From the NCBI GenBank assembly GCA_900545935.1, contig URAP01000013.1, positions 1 to 44,520 on the forward strand: a stretch of DNA of 44,520 nt, read 5' to 3'. Position 1 is the stretch's first letter. The number at the start of each line of letters is the position of its first letter. A program made the position numbers and the translations under genes. The notes beneath the pieces were generated by a model, which saw only the letters and a list, made by a program, of their open reading frames with translations, made no database searches and was not told where the DNA came from. The stretch comes from an uncultured Eubacteriales bacterium (GTDB lineage Bacteria > Bacillota > Clostridia > Oscillospirales > CAG-272). Shown here piece after piece: positions 1 through 8,556 of the stretch.

Positions 1-34
1 AGGCGGTCGCTCTATCCAGCTGAGCTACGGAAAC
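1..34 (-). tRNA. tRNA-Arg, 5' part only (cut by window edge)
   Basis: Read on the minus strand, the bases from 34 down to 1 give the acceptor 5' strand GTTTCCG, a D arm AGCTCAGCTGGATAGAGC and the start of the anticodon stem ACCGCC. This is the typical 5' half of a clostridial tRNA-Arg. The anticodon lies beyond the window, so CCT or TCT cannot be told apart. A promoter at 53-81 on the same strand would start transcription about 12 nt upstream of the mature 5' end, which supports a live gene. Confidence 0.75.
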
Positions 35-52
35 ATCTTTAAAATCTATTCA

Positions 53-81
53 ATTTTGGACTTAAACTAACTCATTGTCAA
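53..81 (-). promoter_or_regulatory. sigma-A promoter for tRNA-Arg
   Basis: On the minus strand TTGACA (81-76) and CAAAAT (58-53) are separated by 17 nt. The -35 box is perfect and the -10 box matches 4 of 6. The predicted start is near 46, which leaves a short leader before the tRNA 5' end at 34. Confidence 0.5.
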
Positions 82-117
82 TCACTTTTGCTCCAAAGGC
101 GGTCGTTGTAACTGATT

Positions 118-157
118 CTTAGGAGGCGGTCGCTCTATCCGGCTGAGCTACGGAAAC
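118..157 (-). pseudogene. truncated tRNA-Arg(CCT) remnant
   Basis: The minus strand from 157 to 118 repeats the tRNA-Arg 5' half: GTTTCCG, the D arm AGCTCAGCCGGATAGAGC, and an anticodon loop TCCTAAG with anticodon CCT. After the loop the sequence continues as AATCAGTTAC instead of the complementary GGCGG strand, so the variable loop, T arm and 3' acceptor strand are missing. The break lies exactly at the 3' side of the anticodon loop. A further copy of CGACCGCCT occurs at 97-105, just past the break. It cannot fold as a tRNA and is probably a recombination or integration relic. Confidence 0.75.
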
Positions 158-333
158 ATATCAATCTTTTCGGTGCCGGCGGTCAATGACGCGCTATGTG
201 ATCATCCGTCGACCGTATTCGTGCTGCATCGACAAATCGCGAAAGCATAGCAAAATACGCACTCTATACGTATGCATCGACTCGATTATTATAGCATAGG
301 CGCGGTAAAATTTCAAGTATTTTTCTAAATCTC

Positions 334-362
334 TTGAAAAAACGGAACTGTTACGGTATAAT
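334..362 (+). promoter_or_regulatory. sigma-A promoter of the LCP gene
   Basis: TTGAAA (334-339) and TATAAT (357-362) are separated by 17 nt. The predicted start is near 369, giving a leader of about 98 nt before the ATG at 467. Confidence 0.65.
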
Positions 363-466
363 ATAACATCAGAGTGTTGCCGGAGCGCCTCGGCGGGCGG
401 CAGCAGAGATAGTAATGTGTGCGCGATTGCGCTGTTATATATGATGTTACAGATAAGGAGAAACTG

Positions 467-1519
467 ATGCTGTCAGCTGTCAAGAATTTTGCGATAACGC
501 TTATCGTCTCCCTTCTTGTGTTCGGTACGATCGCATTTTTCGTCGCTCCGGCAATAGAGCAAGGGATGACGATGGGTGGAAAAAGCACCGAAAGCACCGA
601 TGACTCGGGCGAATCAAAGCTGCCCGACGGATATGTATATGTTACCGACGATTCGGGTGCAACGGTAACCGATGCCAACGGAAATCCGATCACCGAACCT
701 GCGCCGACGAACGGCGAAGATGTTAAGGGAAAGTCGTTCAACATACTCCTGCTCGGAAACGACTATCAGCCCGATGTGCTCACAGACTACAACCTCTCCG
801 GTAAGAATGCCGAGATAGACGGCTTTAAGATTAAAGAACGCACGATAAACGTCGATACCATAATCCTCATTCGCGTTGATAAGGAAAAGGGACAGTTCAT
901 CTTTCTTACCATACCATCGAACACTCAGGTATATGTCAGCGGCGGAAACACCACGCTCAGCGCGCTCTATTCAAAATACGGGCTCGACTATCTGTGTCAA
1001 AAGGTGCGCGCACTCACCGGTCTTAATACCGACTACTATGTTTCGATGTCAATACCGAATCTCGTCTCCGCACTCGGTGCTATCGGAGATATCTCCTATA
1101 TGGTGCCGACGGACATGTATTATAAGGATGAGGAACAGTCGCTCACCATCAATCTCAAAAAGGGTCAGCAGACTCTCACCCCCGAGCAGGCGCTGCAGCT
1201 GCTGCGTTACAATTCCTACCCGGACGGCAATATCTCGAGAATGGCAACCGGAGTCGATTTTTTGAAGGCTGTGCTCGACAAGCTCTCGTCCGATTCCTAC
1301 AAGGAAAAGGCTCAGAGCGTATATAATTCGGTTATCGGCTATGCCGATACGAATTTTACCGTCGACGATCTCCAGAACAACATCGAGCTGCTCTTCTCTT
1401 ATCCGAAGTTCGAAAAAGTAAATATCTCCTACCCCGGCGTAACAAAATCGGAGAACAGCACCTACTACTTTGTACCGTCCTACACCGATGCGATAGAGTC
1501 GCTTAGAAAATACAGATAA
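467..1519 (+). CDS. LytR-CpsA-Psr (LCP) family protein, divergent
   Basis: A 350-residue membrane-anchored protein. LCP proteins transfer glycopolymers from lipid carriers to the cell wall outside the membrane. Residues about 7-29 form one transmembrane segment, followed by a low-complexity Ser/Thr/Asp linker. The LCP core begins with FNILLLGND, then NVDTIILIRVD, a late LxxGxQxLxxExALxLLRY block and DGNISRM. The usual IPRD motif reads IPSNT, so its conserved Arg and Asp are missing. The ATG at 467 is chosen because AAGGAG at 455-460 precedes it by 6 nt; the frame stays open to a GTG at 419 that lacks an SD. Assignment to the fold is good, but enzymatic activity is uncertain because of the lost residues. 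Confidence 0.75.
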   Translation: MLSAVKNFAITLIVSLLVFGTIAFFVAPAIEQGMTMGGKSTESTDDSGESKLPDGYVYVTDDSGATVTDANGNPITEPAPTNGEDVKGKSFNILLLGNDYQPDVLTDYNLSGKNAEIDGFKIKERTINVDTIILIRVDKEKGQFIFLTIPSNTQVYVSGGNTTLSALYSKYGLDYLCQKVRALTGLNTDYYVSMSIPNLVSALGAIGDISYMVPTDMYYKDEEQSLTINLKKGQQTLTPEQALQLLRYNSYPDGNISRMATGVDFLKAVLDKLSSDSYKEKAQSVYNSVIGYADTNFTVDDLQNNIELLFSYPKFEKVNISYPGVTKSENSTYYFVPSYTDAIESLRKYR

Positions 1520-1555
1520 TTCAGAAAACAAATAATATATAGGAGCAAATGTAAA

Positions 1556-2968
1556 ATGAGCAGAATGAAGAACACCGAAAAGACCATGGATAAAATCGTT
1601 GCACTGTCGAAGAACAGAGGCTTTGTTTTTCCCGGCAGTGAGATCTACGGCGGACTTGCAAACACATGGGATTACGGTCCTCTCGGCGCAGAGCTTAAAA
1701 ATAATATCAAGCGTGCATGGTGGAAGAAGTTCGTTCAGCAGAATCCCTACAATGTCGGGCTTGATGCGGCTATACTTATGAATCCGCAGACATGGGTCGC
1801 TTCCGGACACCTCGGCGGCTTCTCCGATCCGCTCATGGACTGCCGCGAGTGCAAGGAGCGCTTCCGCGCAGACAAGCTCATCGAGGACTGGAACACAGAG
1901 AACGGCAAGGAGCTCGACAAGCCTATCGACGCCTTTACTCAGGCTGAGATGAAGGACTACATCGAGGAGAATAATATCCCGTGTCCCTCCTGCGGCAAGC
2001 ATAACTTTACCGACATTCGACAGTTCAATCTGATGTTCAAGACATTTCAGGGCGTTACGGAAGATGCAAAAAACACCGTATACCTACGTCCCGAGACCGC
2101 TCAGGGGATATTCGTAAACTTCCCGAGTGTTCAGAGAACGACGCGAAAGAAGGTCCCGTTCGGTATCGGTCAGATAGGTAAGTCATTCCGTAACGAGATA
2201 ACTCCCGGTAACTTTATCTTCCGCGTCCGTGAATTTGAGCAGATGGAGCTTGAGTTCTTCTGCAAGCCCGGTACCGATCTCGAGTGGTTCGAGTACTGGC
2301 GCAGCTTCTGCCGCAATTGGCTGCTCTCGCTCGGTATGCGCGAGGAGAACCTCCGCCTGCGTGACCATTCGCCCGAGGAGCTCTGCTTCTACTCCAAGGC
2401 TACTACCGACTTTGAATTTATGTTCCCGTTCGGCTGGGGAGAGCTGTGGGGCGTTGCGGACCGTACAGATTATGACCTCACTCAGCATCAGAATACCTCC
2501 GGCAAGGATCTGTCCTACTTCGATCCCGAGACAAGCGACAGATATATCCCCTACGTTATCGAGCCGTCACTCGGCGTAGAGCGCTCCTTTCTCGCGTTCC
2601 TTGTCGACGCTTACGACGAGGAGGTCATCGACGCAGAAAAGAACGATACCCGCGTCGTGCTGCATTTCCATCCCGCACTTGCGCCCTACAAGGCTGCTGT
2701 TCTTCCTCTCTCGAAAAAGCTCGCCGAGGGCGCAGGCAAGATCTATACCGAGCTTTCCGAGTACTTCATGGTCGATTACGACGATGCCGGCTCTATCGGC
2801 AAGCGCTATCGCCGTGAGGATGAGATCGGTACTCCGTTCTGCATCACCTACGACTTTGATTCCGTCGAGGACGGCTGCGTGACCGTGCGTGACCGCGATA
2901 CAATGGAGCAGGTTCGCATTCCGATCGCGGGACTGCGAGAGTATATCGAGGAGAAGATTGCATTCTGA
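1556..2968 (+). CDS. glyQS: glycine--tRNA ligase, single-chain alpha2 type
   Basis: Charges tRNA-Gly with glycine in the cytoplasm. At 470 residues it is the size of the homodimeric, eukaryote-like class II GlyRS rather than the alpha2beta2 form. Visible landmarks are GGLANTWDYGPLG (residues 32-44), two Cys pairs at C96/C99 and C143/C146 that fit a zinc-binding insertion, RPETAQGIFVNF (178-189), class II motif 2 from FRNEITPGNF onward, and motif 3 around GVERSFLAF. An SD AGGAG at 1541-1545 lies 10 nt before the ATG. It follows the LCP gene by 36 nt and may share its transcript. No T-box leader is possible in so short a gap. Confidence 0.95.
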   Translation: MSRMKNTEKTMDKIVALSKNRGFVFPGSEIYGGLANTWDYGPLGAELKNNIKRAWWKKFVQQNPYNVGLDAAILMNPQTWVASGHLGGFSDPLMDCRECKERFRADKLIEDWNTENGKELDKPIDAFTQAEMKDYIEENNIPCPSCGKHNFTDIRQFNLMFKTFQGVTEDAKNTVYLRPETAQGIFVNFPSVQRTTRKKVPFGIGQIGKSFRNEITPGNFIFRVREFEQMELEFFCKPGTDLEWFEYWRSFCRNWLLSLGMREENLRLRDHSPEELCFYSKATTDFEFMFPFGWGELWGVADRTDYDLTQHQNTSGKDLSYFDPETSDRYIPYVIEPSLGVERSFLAFLVDAYDEEVIDAEKNDTRVVLHFHPALAPYKAAVLPLSKKLAEGAGKIYTELSEYFMVDYDDAGSIGKRYRREDEIGTPFCITYDFDSVEDGCVTVRDRDTMEQVRIPIAGLREYIEEKIAF

Positions 2969-3054
2969 GCGAAATTCGTTTTCTCCGCACCGTACACGAC
3001 CGATAAATCGCATTCGGCACAGCGACAACGGTCAATGCCATTATAAATACACTT

Positions 3055-3096
3055 CGGCGCGGCAGGTGTATCCCTCCGCGCCGATACCGTTTTTTT
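3055..3096 (+). terminator. probable intrinsic terminator after glyQS
   Basis: CGGCGCGG (3055-3062) pairs with CCGCGCCG (3076-3083) around a 13-nt loop. A T run follows at 3090-3096, but six bases separate it from the stem, so termination may be weak. Confidence 0.45.
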
Positions 3097-3114
3097 GATA
3101 TTTCATGAGGCTAT

Positions 3115-3498
3115 ATGAACGAATTTATTGAGAAAATAAGAAAGTACTCCGATTACAGCGGCGAGGACGGCGCGGAGGATGCTGCGGTAGAGGCAGCTGA
3201 AAAGGCGCTCGGTCTGACCTTTGCAGAAGATTACCGCGAATATCTGCTTGAATGCGGAGCCGCATGCGCCGACGGGCATATATTCACCGGAATAAACACC
3301 GTTGCGGAGACGACAGCGCTCTGGCGCAGCCGTCACCCCGGAATTACGGACGGAATGTATGCCGTAGAGATATTCGAGCAGGACGGCATAGCGGCATGGC
3401 AGAACGGCAGAGGAGAAGTCTTTCTGACGCGCGACGGCGTATCGCCGCGCAAGCTATGCGACTCTATGCTCGAATATGTTATTTTGATGGAGCGATAA
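3115..3498 (+). CDS. SMI1/KNR4 (SUKH) family protein
   Basis: A 127-residue acidic soluble protein with the SMI1/KNR4 pattern: an N-terminal helix, ExALGLTFAEDYREYLLECGA near residues 29-48, a short beta region, and a C-terminal stretch with VFLTRDGVSPRKLCDSMLEYV. In bacteria this superfamily often supplies immunity proteins for contact-dependent or polymorphic toxins, but many members are stand-alone and of unknown role. No toxin gene lies beside it here. SD GAGG precedes the ATG by about 5 nt. The family call comes from pattern recognition only. Confidence 0.65.
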   Translation: MNEFIEKIRKYSDYSGEDGAEDAAVEAAEKALGLTFAEDYREYLLECGAACADGHIFTGINTVAETTALWRSRHPGITDGMYAVEIFEQDGIAAWQNGRGEVFLTRDGVSPRKLCDSMLEYVILMER

Positions 3499-3580
3499 TC
3501 GGGCGCTGCCGAGCGCAGCGGAATTTCGTTATTCACGGCTGAGTAAGCAAATAATCAATTGTTAAACAAATAAATAATCA

Positions 3581-3629
3581 AAAGCACAAAGTATGTACCG
3601 ACGTCGGTACTCCTTTGTGCTTTCTTTTG
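3581..3629. terminator. bidirectional intrinsic terminator
   Basis: AAAGCACAAAG (3581-3591) pairs with CTTTGTGCTTT (3613-3623), and the loop holds the palindrome GTACCGACGTCGGTAC (3595-3610). T-rich DNA follows on both strands. It sits between the convergent SMI1 gene and histidine kinase gene and can serve both. Confidence 0.8.
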
Positions 3630-3699
3630 CTTTTCAAACATCCATTCATGAAATATAATAAGTAAATACACTAAGATTCAATCGTCGATTCGGCGCGAT

Positions 3700-4776
3700 T
3701 TACTGCGCATAGGAATTGCGCGGAAGCGTTACCGTAAATGTCGTTAAGCCGCCGTCGCTGCATGCATCGACGCTGCCTCCGTGCAGCTCGCACACGCGCT
3801 TGACTATTGCGAGTCCTATGCCGTTGCCCTCGGAGGAGTGCGATTCATCCGCCTGATAAAACTTATTGAAGATATGCGCAAGGCTCTCCGGAGGAATATC
3901 GCGTCCGCTGTTTGTAACCGTAACCGTCACCGACCGATCCGTCTCGGTCATCTCTACCGTTACAGTGCCGTTCTGAGGTGAAAACTTGACCGCATTGTCG
4001 AGCAGGTTTATCCACACCTGCTTCAGCAGCTCATAATTTGCACGAACAAGGCACTCGTCGAAGCCGAGATCAATATTCAGATCCTTAGCCGTCCATTTAT
4101 CGGCAAGCAGCAGAACAGCGCCGCGTATCTGCTCCGAGAGATTAAATTCGGATATATCGGTAAGTATGGTTTGATTTTCTACGCGCGTAAGGCTGAGAAC
4201 ATTATTTGCGAGCGCGGAGAGCCGCAGCGATTCCTCCTCTATTACCGAGAGATATTCGGCGCGCTGCTCCTCGGTCAGGTTACCGCGCCGCAGCAGCTTT
4301 GCAAAGCCTGCTATCGAGACGATGGGCGTTTTGAATTCGTGCGAAAAATTGTTGATAAAGTCGCTGCGCAGCATCTCGGTATGCTCAAGCTCCTCTGCGG
4401 CGCGATTAAAGCTCGTCTCTATCTGTTGAAAGGTCGGGTGACTGCTCGCCGTTCTGCCGAAATGCAGCCGGGCGCCGAAATCTCCCTCCGAGAGACGATT
4501 GAGCTGATCGACAAGACTGTTCACCGGGCGCAGCGGTATCTTGCTCGTAAAGACGGTAAGCAAAAAGCCTATTACAAGACTCGTAAGCGATATCACCGTG
4601 AGTACGGCAGACAGCCCCATTTGTCCCGACGACATGTCGATTGCGCCGAGGCGGGTAAGACAGTATACGAGCACTATCGCGAACAGCAGCGCAACGGTAT
4701 TGATTATGAAAACGAAAACCGAGAGCGAGAGTGTAAGCGCAAGTCTGCCCTTGCGCGCGGTCTTTTTCTTCTTCAT
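3700..4776 (-). CDS. sensor histidine kinase
   Basis: A 358-residue membrane kinase. Two transmembrane segments (about 13-40 and 54-78) flank a very short extracellular loop of roughly a dozen residues, so the stimulus is probably sensed in or near the membrane. A HAMP-like linker (80-130) leads to the HisKA box FINNFSHEFKTP, with His146 as the phosphoacceptor. The ATPase domain shows NLLDNAVKFS and the G box EGNGIGLAIVKRV. Its ATG overlaps the stop of the upstream response regulator gene by four bases, so the pair is translationally coupled. The ligand is not deducible. Confidence 0.9.
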   Translation of the reverse strand: MKKKKTARKGRLALTLSLSVFVFIINTVALLFAIVLVYCLTRLGAIDMSSGQMGLSAVLTVISLTSLVIGFLLTVFTSKIPLRPVNSLVDQLNRLSEGDFGARLHFGRTASSHPTFQQIETSFNRAAEELEHTEMLRSDFINNFSHEFKTPIVSIAGFAKLLRRGNLTEEQRAEYLSVIEEESLRLSALANNVLSLTRVENQTILTDISEFNLSEQIRGAVLLLADKWTAKDLNIDLGFDECLVRANYELLKQVWINLLDNAVKFSPQNGTVTVEMTETDRSVTVTVTNSGRDIPPESLAHIFNKFYQADESHSSEGNGIGLAIVKRVCELHGGSVDACSDGGLTTFTVTLPRNSYAQ

Positions 4777-5447
4777 ACCTGTTTCACCGCCTTATAGCCG
4801 AGTCCGCGTACTGCGACTATCTCGAATTCATTCCACCCCTCGAAGCGTTTGCGCAGTCTGCCGACATGAACGGTCACGGTCTCCCATCCCGTCTCGCTGT
4901 CGGTGCCCCATATCTCGTCCATGAGCTGAATGCGGGTAAATATCTGTCCGGGATACGAGAGCAGCTTGTACAGCAGCATAAACTCCTTCTGCGGCAGCAC
5001 CTGCACCTCATCTCCGCGAGTGACGGTAAAGGAATTATAGTCAAGGATAACTTCGCCTATCACTATCCTCTGCTCACTCACTATCCGAGCGCGGCGCAGC
5101 AGAGCCTTAATACGCAGCAGCAGTTTTTCCTCGTCTATCGGCTTGGTAATGTAATCGTCCGTTCCGACCAAAAAGCCTTTTTTTTCATCTTCCGGCAGGT
5201 GCTTTGCCGTTACCATAAGTATCGGCAGCGTGCTGTCCGTCTGTCTGACTATGCGCGTAAACTCATAGCCGTCCATTTCCGGCATCATCACATCGAGAAT
5301 GACAAGGTCGATATGCTCGCGATCGAGCAGCTCGAGAGCCTGTTCGCCGTTCTCAGCGGTCGAAACGGTATAATTCTCGCTCTCGAGCACAGCGCGCAGC
5401 AGCATTCGCGTATGCTTATCGTCGTCCGCTACGAGTATATGAAACAT
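4773..5447 (-). CDS. OmpR/PhoB-family response regulator
   Basis: A 224-residue two-domain regulator. The receiver domain (1-120) has acidic residues D8/D9, phosphoacceptor D52 in VILDVMMPEMDG, and the KP pair in DYITKP. The C-terminal winged helix (about 130-222) ends in VRGLGYKAV, typical of the OmpR group. The start is placed at 5447, because AGGGAGGG lies a few bases upstream; an in-frame codon six residues earlier has no SD. It is first in a two-gene operon with the histidine kinase, driven by the promoter at 5543-5571. The targets are unknown. Confidence 0.92.
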   Translation of the reverse strand: MFHILVADDDKHTRMLLRAVLESENYTVSTAENGEQALELLDREHIDLVILDVMMPEMDGYEFTRIVRQTDSTLPILMVTAKHLPEDEKKGFLVGTDDYITKPIDEEKLLLRIKALLRRARIVSEQRIVIGEVILDYNSFTVTRGDEVQVLPQKEFMLLYKLLSYPGQIFTRIQLMDEIWGTDSETGWETVTVHVGRLRKRFEGWNEFEIVAVRGLGYKAVKQV

Positions 5448-5542
5448 GTTTGCCCTCCCTGTCAATAATAGGCGAATAATAGATATGCCAATGCTTCGGA
5501 TAACTTCGAATACATATAATATCCGATAATATTTACATACGT

Positions 5543-5571
5543 ATTTTACCCTATCGCGACAGCTGTGTCAA
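5543..5571 (-). promoter_or_regulatory. sigma-A promoter of the two-component operon
   Basis: On the minus strand TTGACA (5571-5566) and TAAAAT (5548-5543) are 17 nt apart, about 95 nt upstream of the response regulator ATG. The rest of the 5448-5827 intergenic stretch holds the divergent leader of the fakB gene, in which I see no convincing promoter or lipid-regulator operator. Confidence 0.65.
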
Positions 5572-5827
5572 GTCGGGGAGGCAGAGATTCGTTTTTTAAA
5601 AAAATGAGTAAAAATGTCGAAAAGTTTCGTTTCAGTTTATATTGAACGAATATACTTAGCTGTAAAATGTTGAATCGGCATGCTTTGCGACTAAAAAGGC
5701 AGACTCTTCATGTGCAGGGAGAAAGCATTTTACATTTAAATTTTATTGCCGCAGCGGAAACACTCCGCACACAGTAAATTCATCACGCGCTATAATGCAC
5801 GCCACAAGTTAACGAGGAGATACTATT

Positions 5828-6724
5828 ATGAGAAAAGTCAAGATAATCACCGATTCCTGCTCCGATCTTACCGCAGAGCTGCTCGAGCGATACGACATCG
5901 ACTATGCAAAGATGACGACAGTCGAGGATGGCGTAGAGTCCCCCGCTATCCTGACATGGGGTGCTGACGATGTTCATAAGTTCTACGACACCATCCGCGG
6001 CGGCAAGAGGATCACCACCGCACAGGTCTCTGTCGATGAGTTCAACCGCATATTCAGCCGGTACCTCTCCGAGGGCTGCGATATCGTTTATATTGCATGC
6101 TCGTCCAAGCAGAGCGGCTCTGTAAATACCGGCTATGTTACCGCAAAGAAGCTGCTTGCCGACTACCCCGACGCACAGATATTTTGCATCGACTCGCTCA
6201 ACGCCTCCATGGGTGAGGGCGCACTTGCTGTCGAAGCTGCCAAGCTCGCCGGGGACGGCAAGACCGCAGCGGAGATAAATGCCCGCATTCTCGAGATACG
6301 CAAGACAGTGCAGCAGTTCGTCACCGTTCATACGCTCGAGCATCTGAAGAAGTCGGGCAGAGTTACCGCCTCCGCCGCATTTTTCGGCAATCTGATGGGC
6401 GTAAAGCCGATACTCATCTCAGATGTAAACGGCACACAGACTCCTATCAAGAAGATAAAGGGCAGACAAGCATCGCTGCATGAGCTCGTTGCTCAGCTCA
6501 AGGAGAATATAATCGACCCCGAGGATCAGACCGTATACCTTGCACATGCCGATTGCAGCGCTGCGGAGGTCGAGGAGCTCAAGGAAATGATACGCACTGA
6601 GATCGGCTGCCGCGATATTGCGGTAGGCTTTATCGGACCTATCATCGGCGCTTCCATCGGACCGGATGCCTTCGGTATCTGGGCGTTCGGTAAGCCCGTA
6701 ACATTTTCTGCGGAGGAGAAATAA
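5828..6724 (+). CDS. DegV-family fatty-acid-binding protein (FakB-like)
   Basis: A 298-residue cytosolic protein of the DegV fold, which buries a fatty acid and presents its carboxylate to the kinase FakA. It starts with VKIITDSCSDLTAELLERY, has TTAQVSVDEF near 60, the SSKQSGSVNTGY loop near 95-106 and a C-terminal VGFIGPIIGASIGPDAFGIW. SD GAGGAG lies 7-8 nt before the ATG. It is followed after 5 nt by fakA and then by phospholipid genes, which supports the lipid role. Chain-length preference cannot be read from sequence. This is the first of two DegV genes in the window. Confidence 0.88.
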   Translation: MRKVKIITDSCSDLTAELLERYDIDYAKMTTVEDGVESPAILTWGADDVHKFYDTIRGGKRITTAQVSVDEFNRIFSRYLSEGCDIVYIACSSKQSGSVNTGYVTAKKLLADYPDAQIFCIDSLNASMGEGALAVEAAKLAGDGKTAAEINARILEIRKTVQQFVTVHTLEHLKKSGRVTASAAFFGNLMGVKPILISDVNGTQTPIKKIKGRQASLHELVAQLKENIIDPEDQTVYLAHADCSAAEVEELKEMIRTEIGCRDIAVGFIGPIIGASIGPDAFGIWAFGKPVTFSAEEK

Positions 6725-6729
6725 GAGAA

Positions 6730-8466
6730 ATGGCGACAGCTACGGCGACACTTGAGCATATATCCGAGATCGACGGAGCACTGCTCGCGCGTATGGTACG
6801 CGAAGGCACTGCCCGTCTGCGCACACACGCTCAGGAGGTAAACGATCTCAACGTATTCCCAATTCCGGACGGCGACACCGGCAGCAATATGCTGCAGACA
6901 GCCTCCGGCGGAGCGGACAGCATCGCAAGCACCGAGAGCGGAAGCATCGGAAAGCTTTCGAGACGTATATCGGACGGAATGCTGCTGAGCGCAAGAGGTA
7001 ACTCAGGTGTTATTCTCTCACAGATATTCGAGGGAATGGCGCGTGCTCTTGACGGAGCGGAGACAGCCGATGCGGAGCTTATCATCCGTGCGATGCAAAG
7101 CGGGACAAGAACCGCATACGACGCAGTAATGCAGCCGACGGAGGGCACGATGCTCACCGTTATGCGCTGTGCGACCGACTATGTAGCCGGAAAAGCCCCG
7201 AGTTTGCCAGTAGAGCTGCTGCGCGACTTTATCTCCGAGGCTAAAAGAACACTCGAGCGCACACCTGATATGCTGCCGGTCCTAAAGCGCGCGGGAGTCG
7301 TTGACTCCGGCGGCGCGGGACTGATATACATAGCGGAGGGAATGCTCGATGCACTGCTCTCGGACAGCAGCTCGGAGGAGACAGTCGATACCTCTTGGCA
7401 GGACGCTGCACCGTCCGCCGCCGAGCCGGATCTCGACAGCTTCGACGAAAACAGCAAGCTTGAGTACGGCTACTGCACCGAGCTGCTGCTGCGCCTACAG
7501 CGAAGCAAGACCGATCCCGAGACGCTCCGTGTCGAGTCGCTCACCGAGTGGCTGAGCGGTATCGGAGACAGTGTTGTCGCCTTCAAGACCGGTAGCATTG
7601 TCAAGCTGCATATACACACCAAGACCCCCGACCGCGTGCTCGCCTTCTGTCAGCGCTACGGCGAATTTCTCAAGGTCAAGATCGAGAATATGTCGCTTCA
7701 GCACAACAGCAGCATGCTCGGTATAGGCGAGAACACAGATTATAACGATAACGATGCCGAGTCTGCACCGTCCGCCGATGCGGTTGATACAAAAACGACC
7801 GAAGCGGCACCGAAAAAACAGTTCGGCATCGTGGTCGTTGCCTCCGGCGAGGGCGTAAAGCAGCTGTTTTCCGAGCGCGGTGCAGATATAGTCATTGACG
7901 GCGGTCAAAGTATGAACCCGTCGGCACGCGACTTTATCGACGCATTCCGCGAGGTCTCGGCGCAAACGGTATTCGTCCTGCCGAACAACGGAAACATCAT
8001 CCTCGCGGCAAAGCAGGCGGCTGAGCTGTACACCGATGCCGACATACGCGTTATCGAGTGCACGACCATCGGAGAGGGCTATGCGGCTATCTCCATGTTC
8101 TCGGACGAGTCGGGCGATGCCGATACGATAGAGTCGGAGCTTTGTGATGCGCTCGGCGGCGTGGTTACCGCCGGGATATCGCGCAGTATACGCGACTCCG
8201 GAGAGGTAAAGGCGGGGGAATACATCGGCTTTGTCGGCAAGGACATTATTGCCGATTCCGATTCGCGGCTCGATGCTGCGTGCAAGACTGCGGACAAGCT
8301 CGGTCTCGGAGGCTACGATGTCTGCATCATCCTACGCAGTGCCGATGCATCTGCAGAGGAGGCTTCGGAGCTTGAAAGCTATATCAACTCTCATTACCCG
8401 AATACCGAGGTCTATCTGCTTTACGGCGGTCAGCCGATATACGACTATATCATCATTCTCGAATAA
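6730..8466 (+). CDS. fakA: fatty acid kinase, DAK2/DhaL-domain protein (FakA-like)
   Basis: A 578-residue kinase that phosphorylates FakB-bound fatty acid to acyl-phosphate. The N-terminal DhaL/DAK2 ATP domain (about 1-200) carries the Mg-binding NVFPIPDGDTGSNM at about 38-51, MLLSARGNSGVILSQIFEG, and GVVDSGGAGL. A middle domain includes YGYCTELLL and the HIHTKTPDRVL region, and a C-terminal DegV-like domain follows an acidic linker at about 335-355. An SD inside the end of fakB (GGAGGAG, 6711-6717) couples the two genes. The product fits the downstream plsY, which uses acyl-phosphate. A longer paralogue lies at 18567-20324. Confidence 0.9.
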   Translation: MATATATLEHISEIDGALLARMVREGTARLRTHAQEVNDLNVFPIPDGDTGSNMLQTASGGADSIASTESGSIGKLSRRISDGMLLSARGNSGVILSQIFEGMARALDGAETADAELIIRAMQSGTRTAYDAVMQPTEGTMLTVMRCATDYVAGKAPSLPVELLRDFISEAKRTLERTPDMLPVLKRAGVVDSGGAGLIYIAEGMLDALLSDSSSEETVDTSWQDAAPSAAEPDLDSFDENSKLEYGYCTELLLRLQRSKTDPETLRVESLTEWLSGIGDSVVAFKTGSIVKLHIHTKTPDRVLAFCQRYGEFLKVKIENMSLQHNSSMLGIGENTDYNDNDAESAPSADAVDTKTTEAAPKKQFGIVVVASGEGVKQLFSERGADIVIDGGQSMNPSARDFIDAFREVSAQTVFVLPNNGNIILAAKQAAELYTDADIRVIECTTIGEGYAAISMFSDESGDADTIESELCDALGGVVTAGISRSIRDSGEVKAGEYIGFVGKDIIADSDSRLDAACKTADKLGLGGYDVCIILRSADASAEEASELESYINSHYPNTEVYLLYGGQPIYDYIIILE

Positions 8467-8556
8467 CAATATATACATAAAACAATAACTGTATAAAGGG
8501 AATTCTCGCCGCTGTGTGCCTCCATGGCTTGCCCGCCGCGAGATACGGTACTTGCA

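Noticed and set aside
158..186. A TTGACC-17-TGATAT promoter-like pair upstream of the truncated tRNA-Arg
   Set aside because: The -10 box is poor and touches the tRNA 5' end, so it would not give a useful transcript; probably a decayed or chance match.
1049..2002. A 317-codon minus-strand frame opposite the LCP and glyQS genes
   Set aside because: It spans two clear plus-strand genes and has no SD or recognisable domain.
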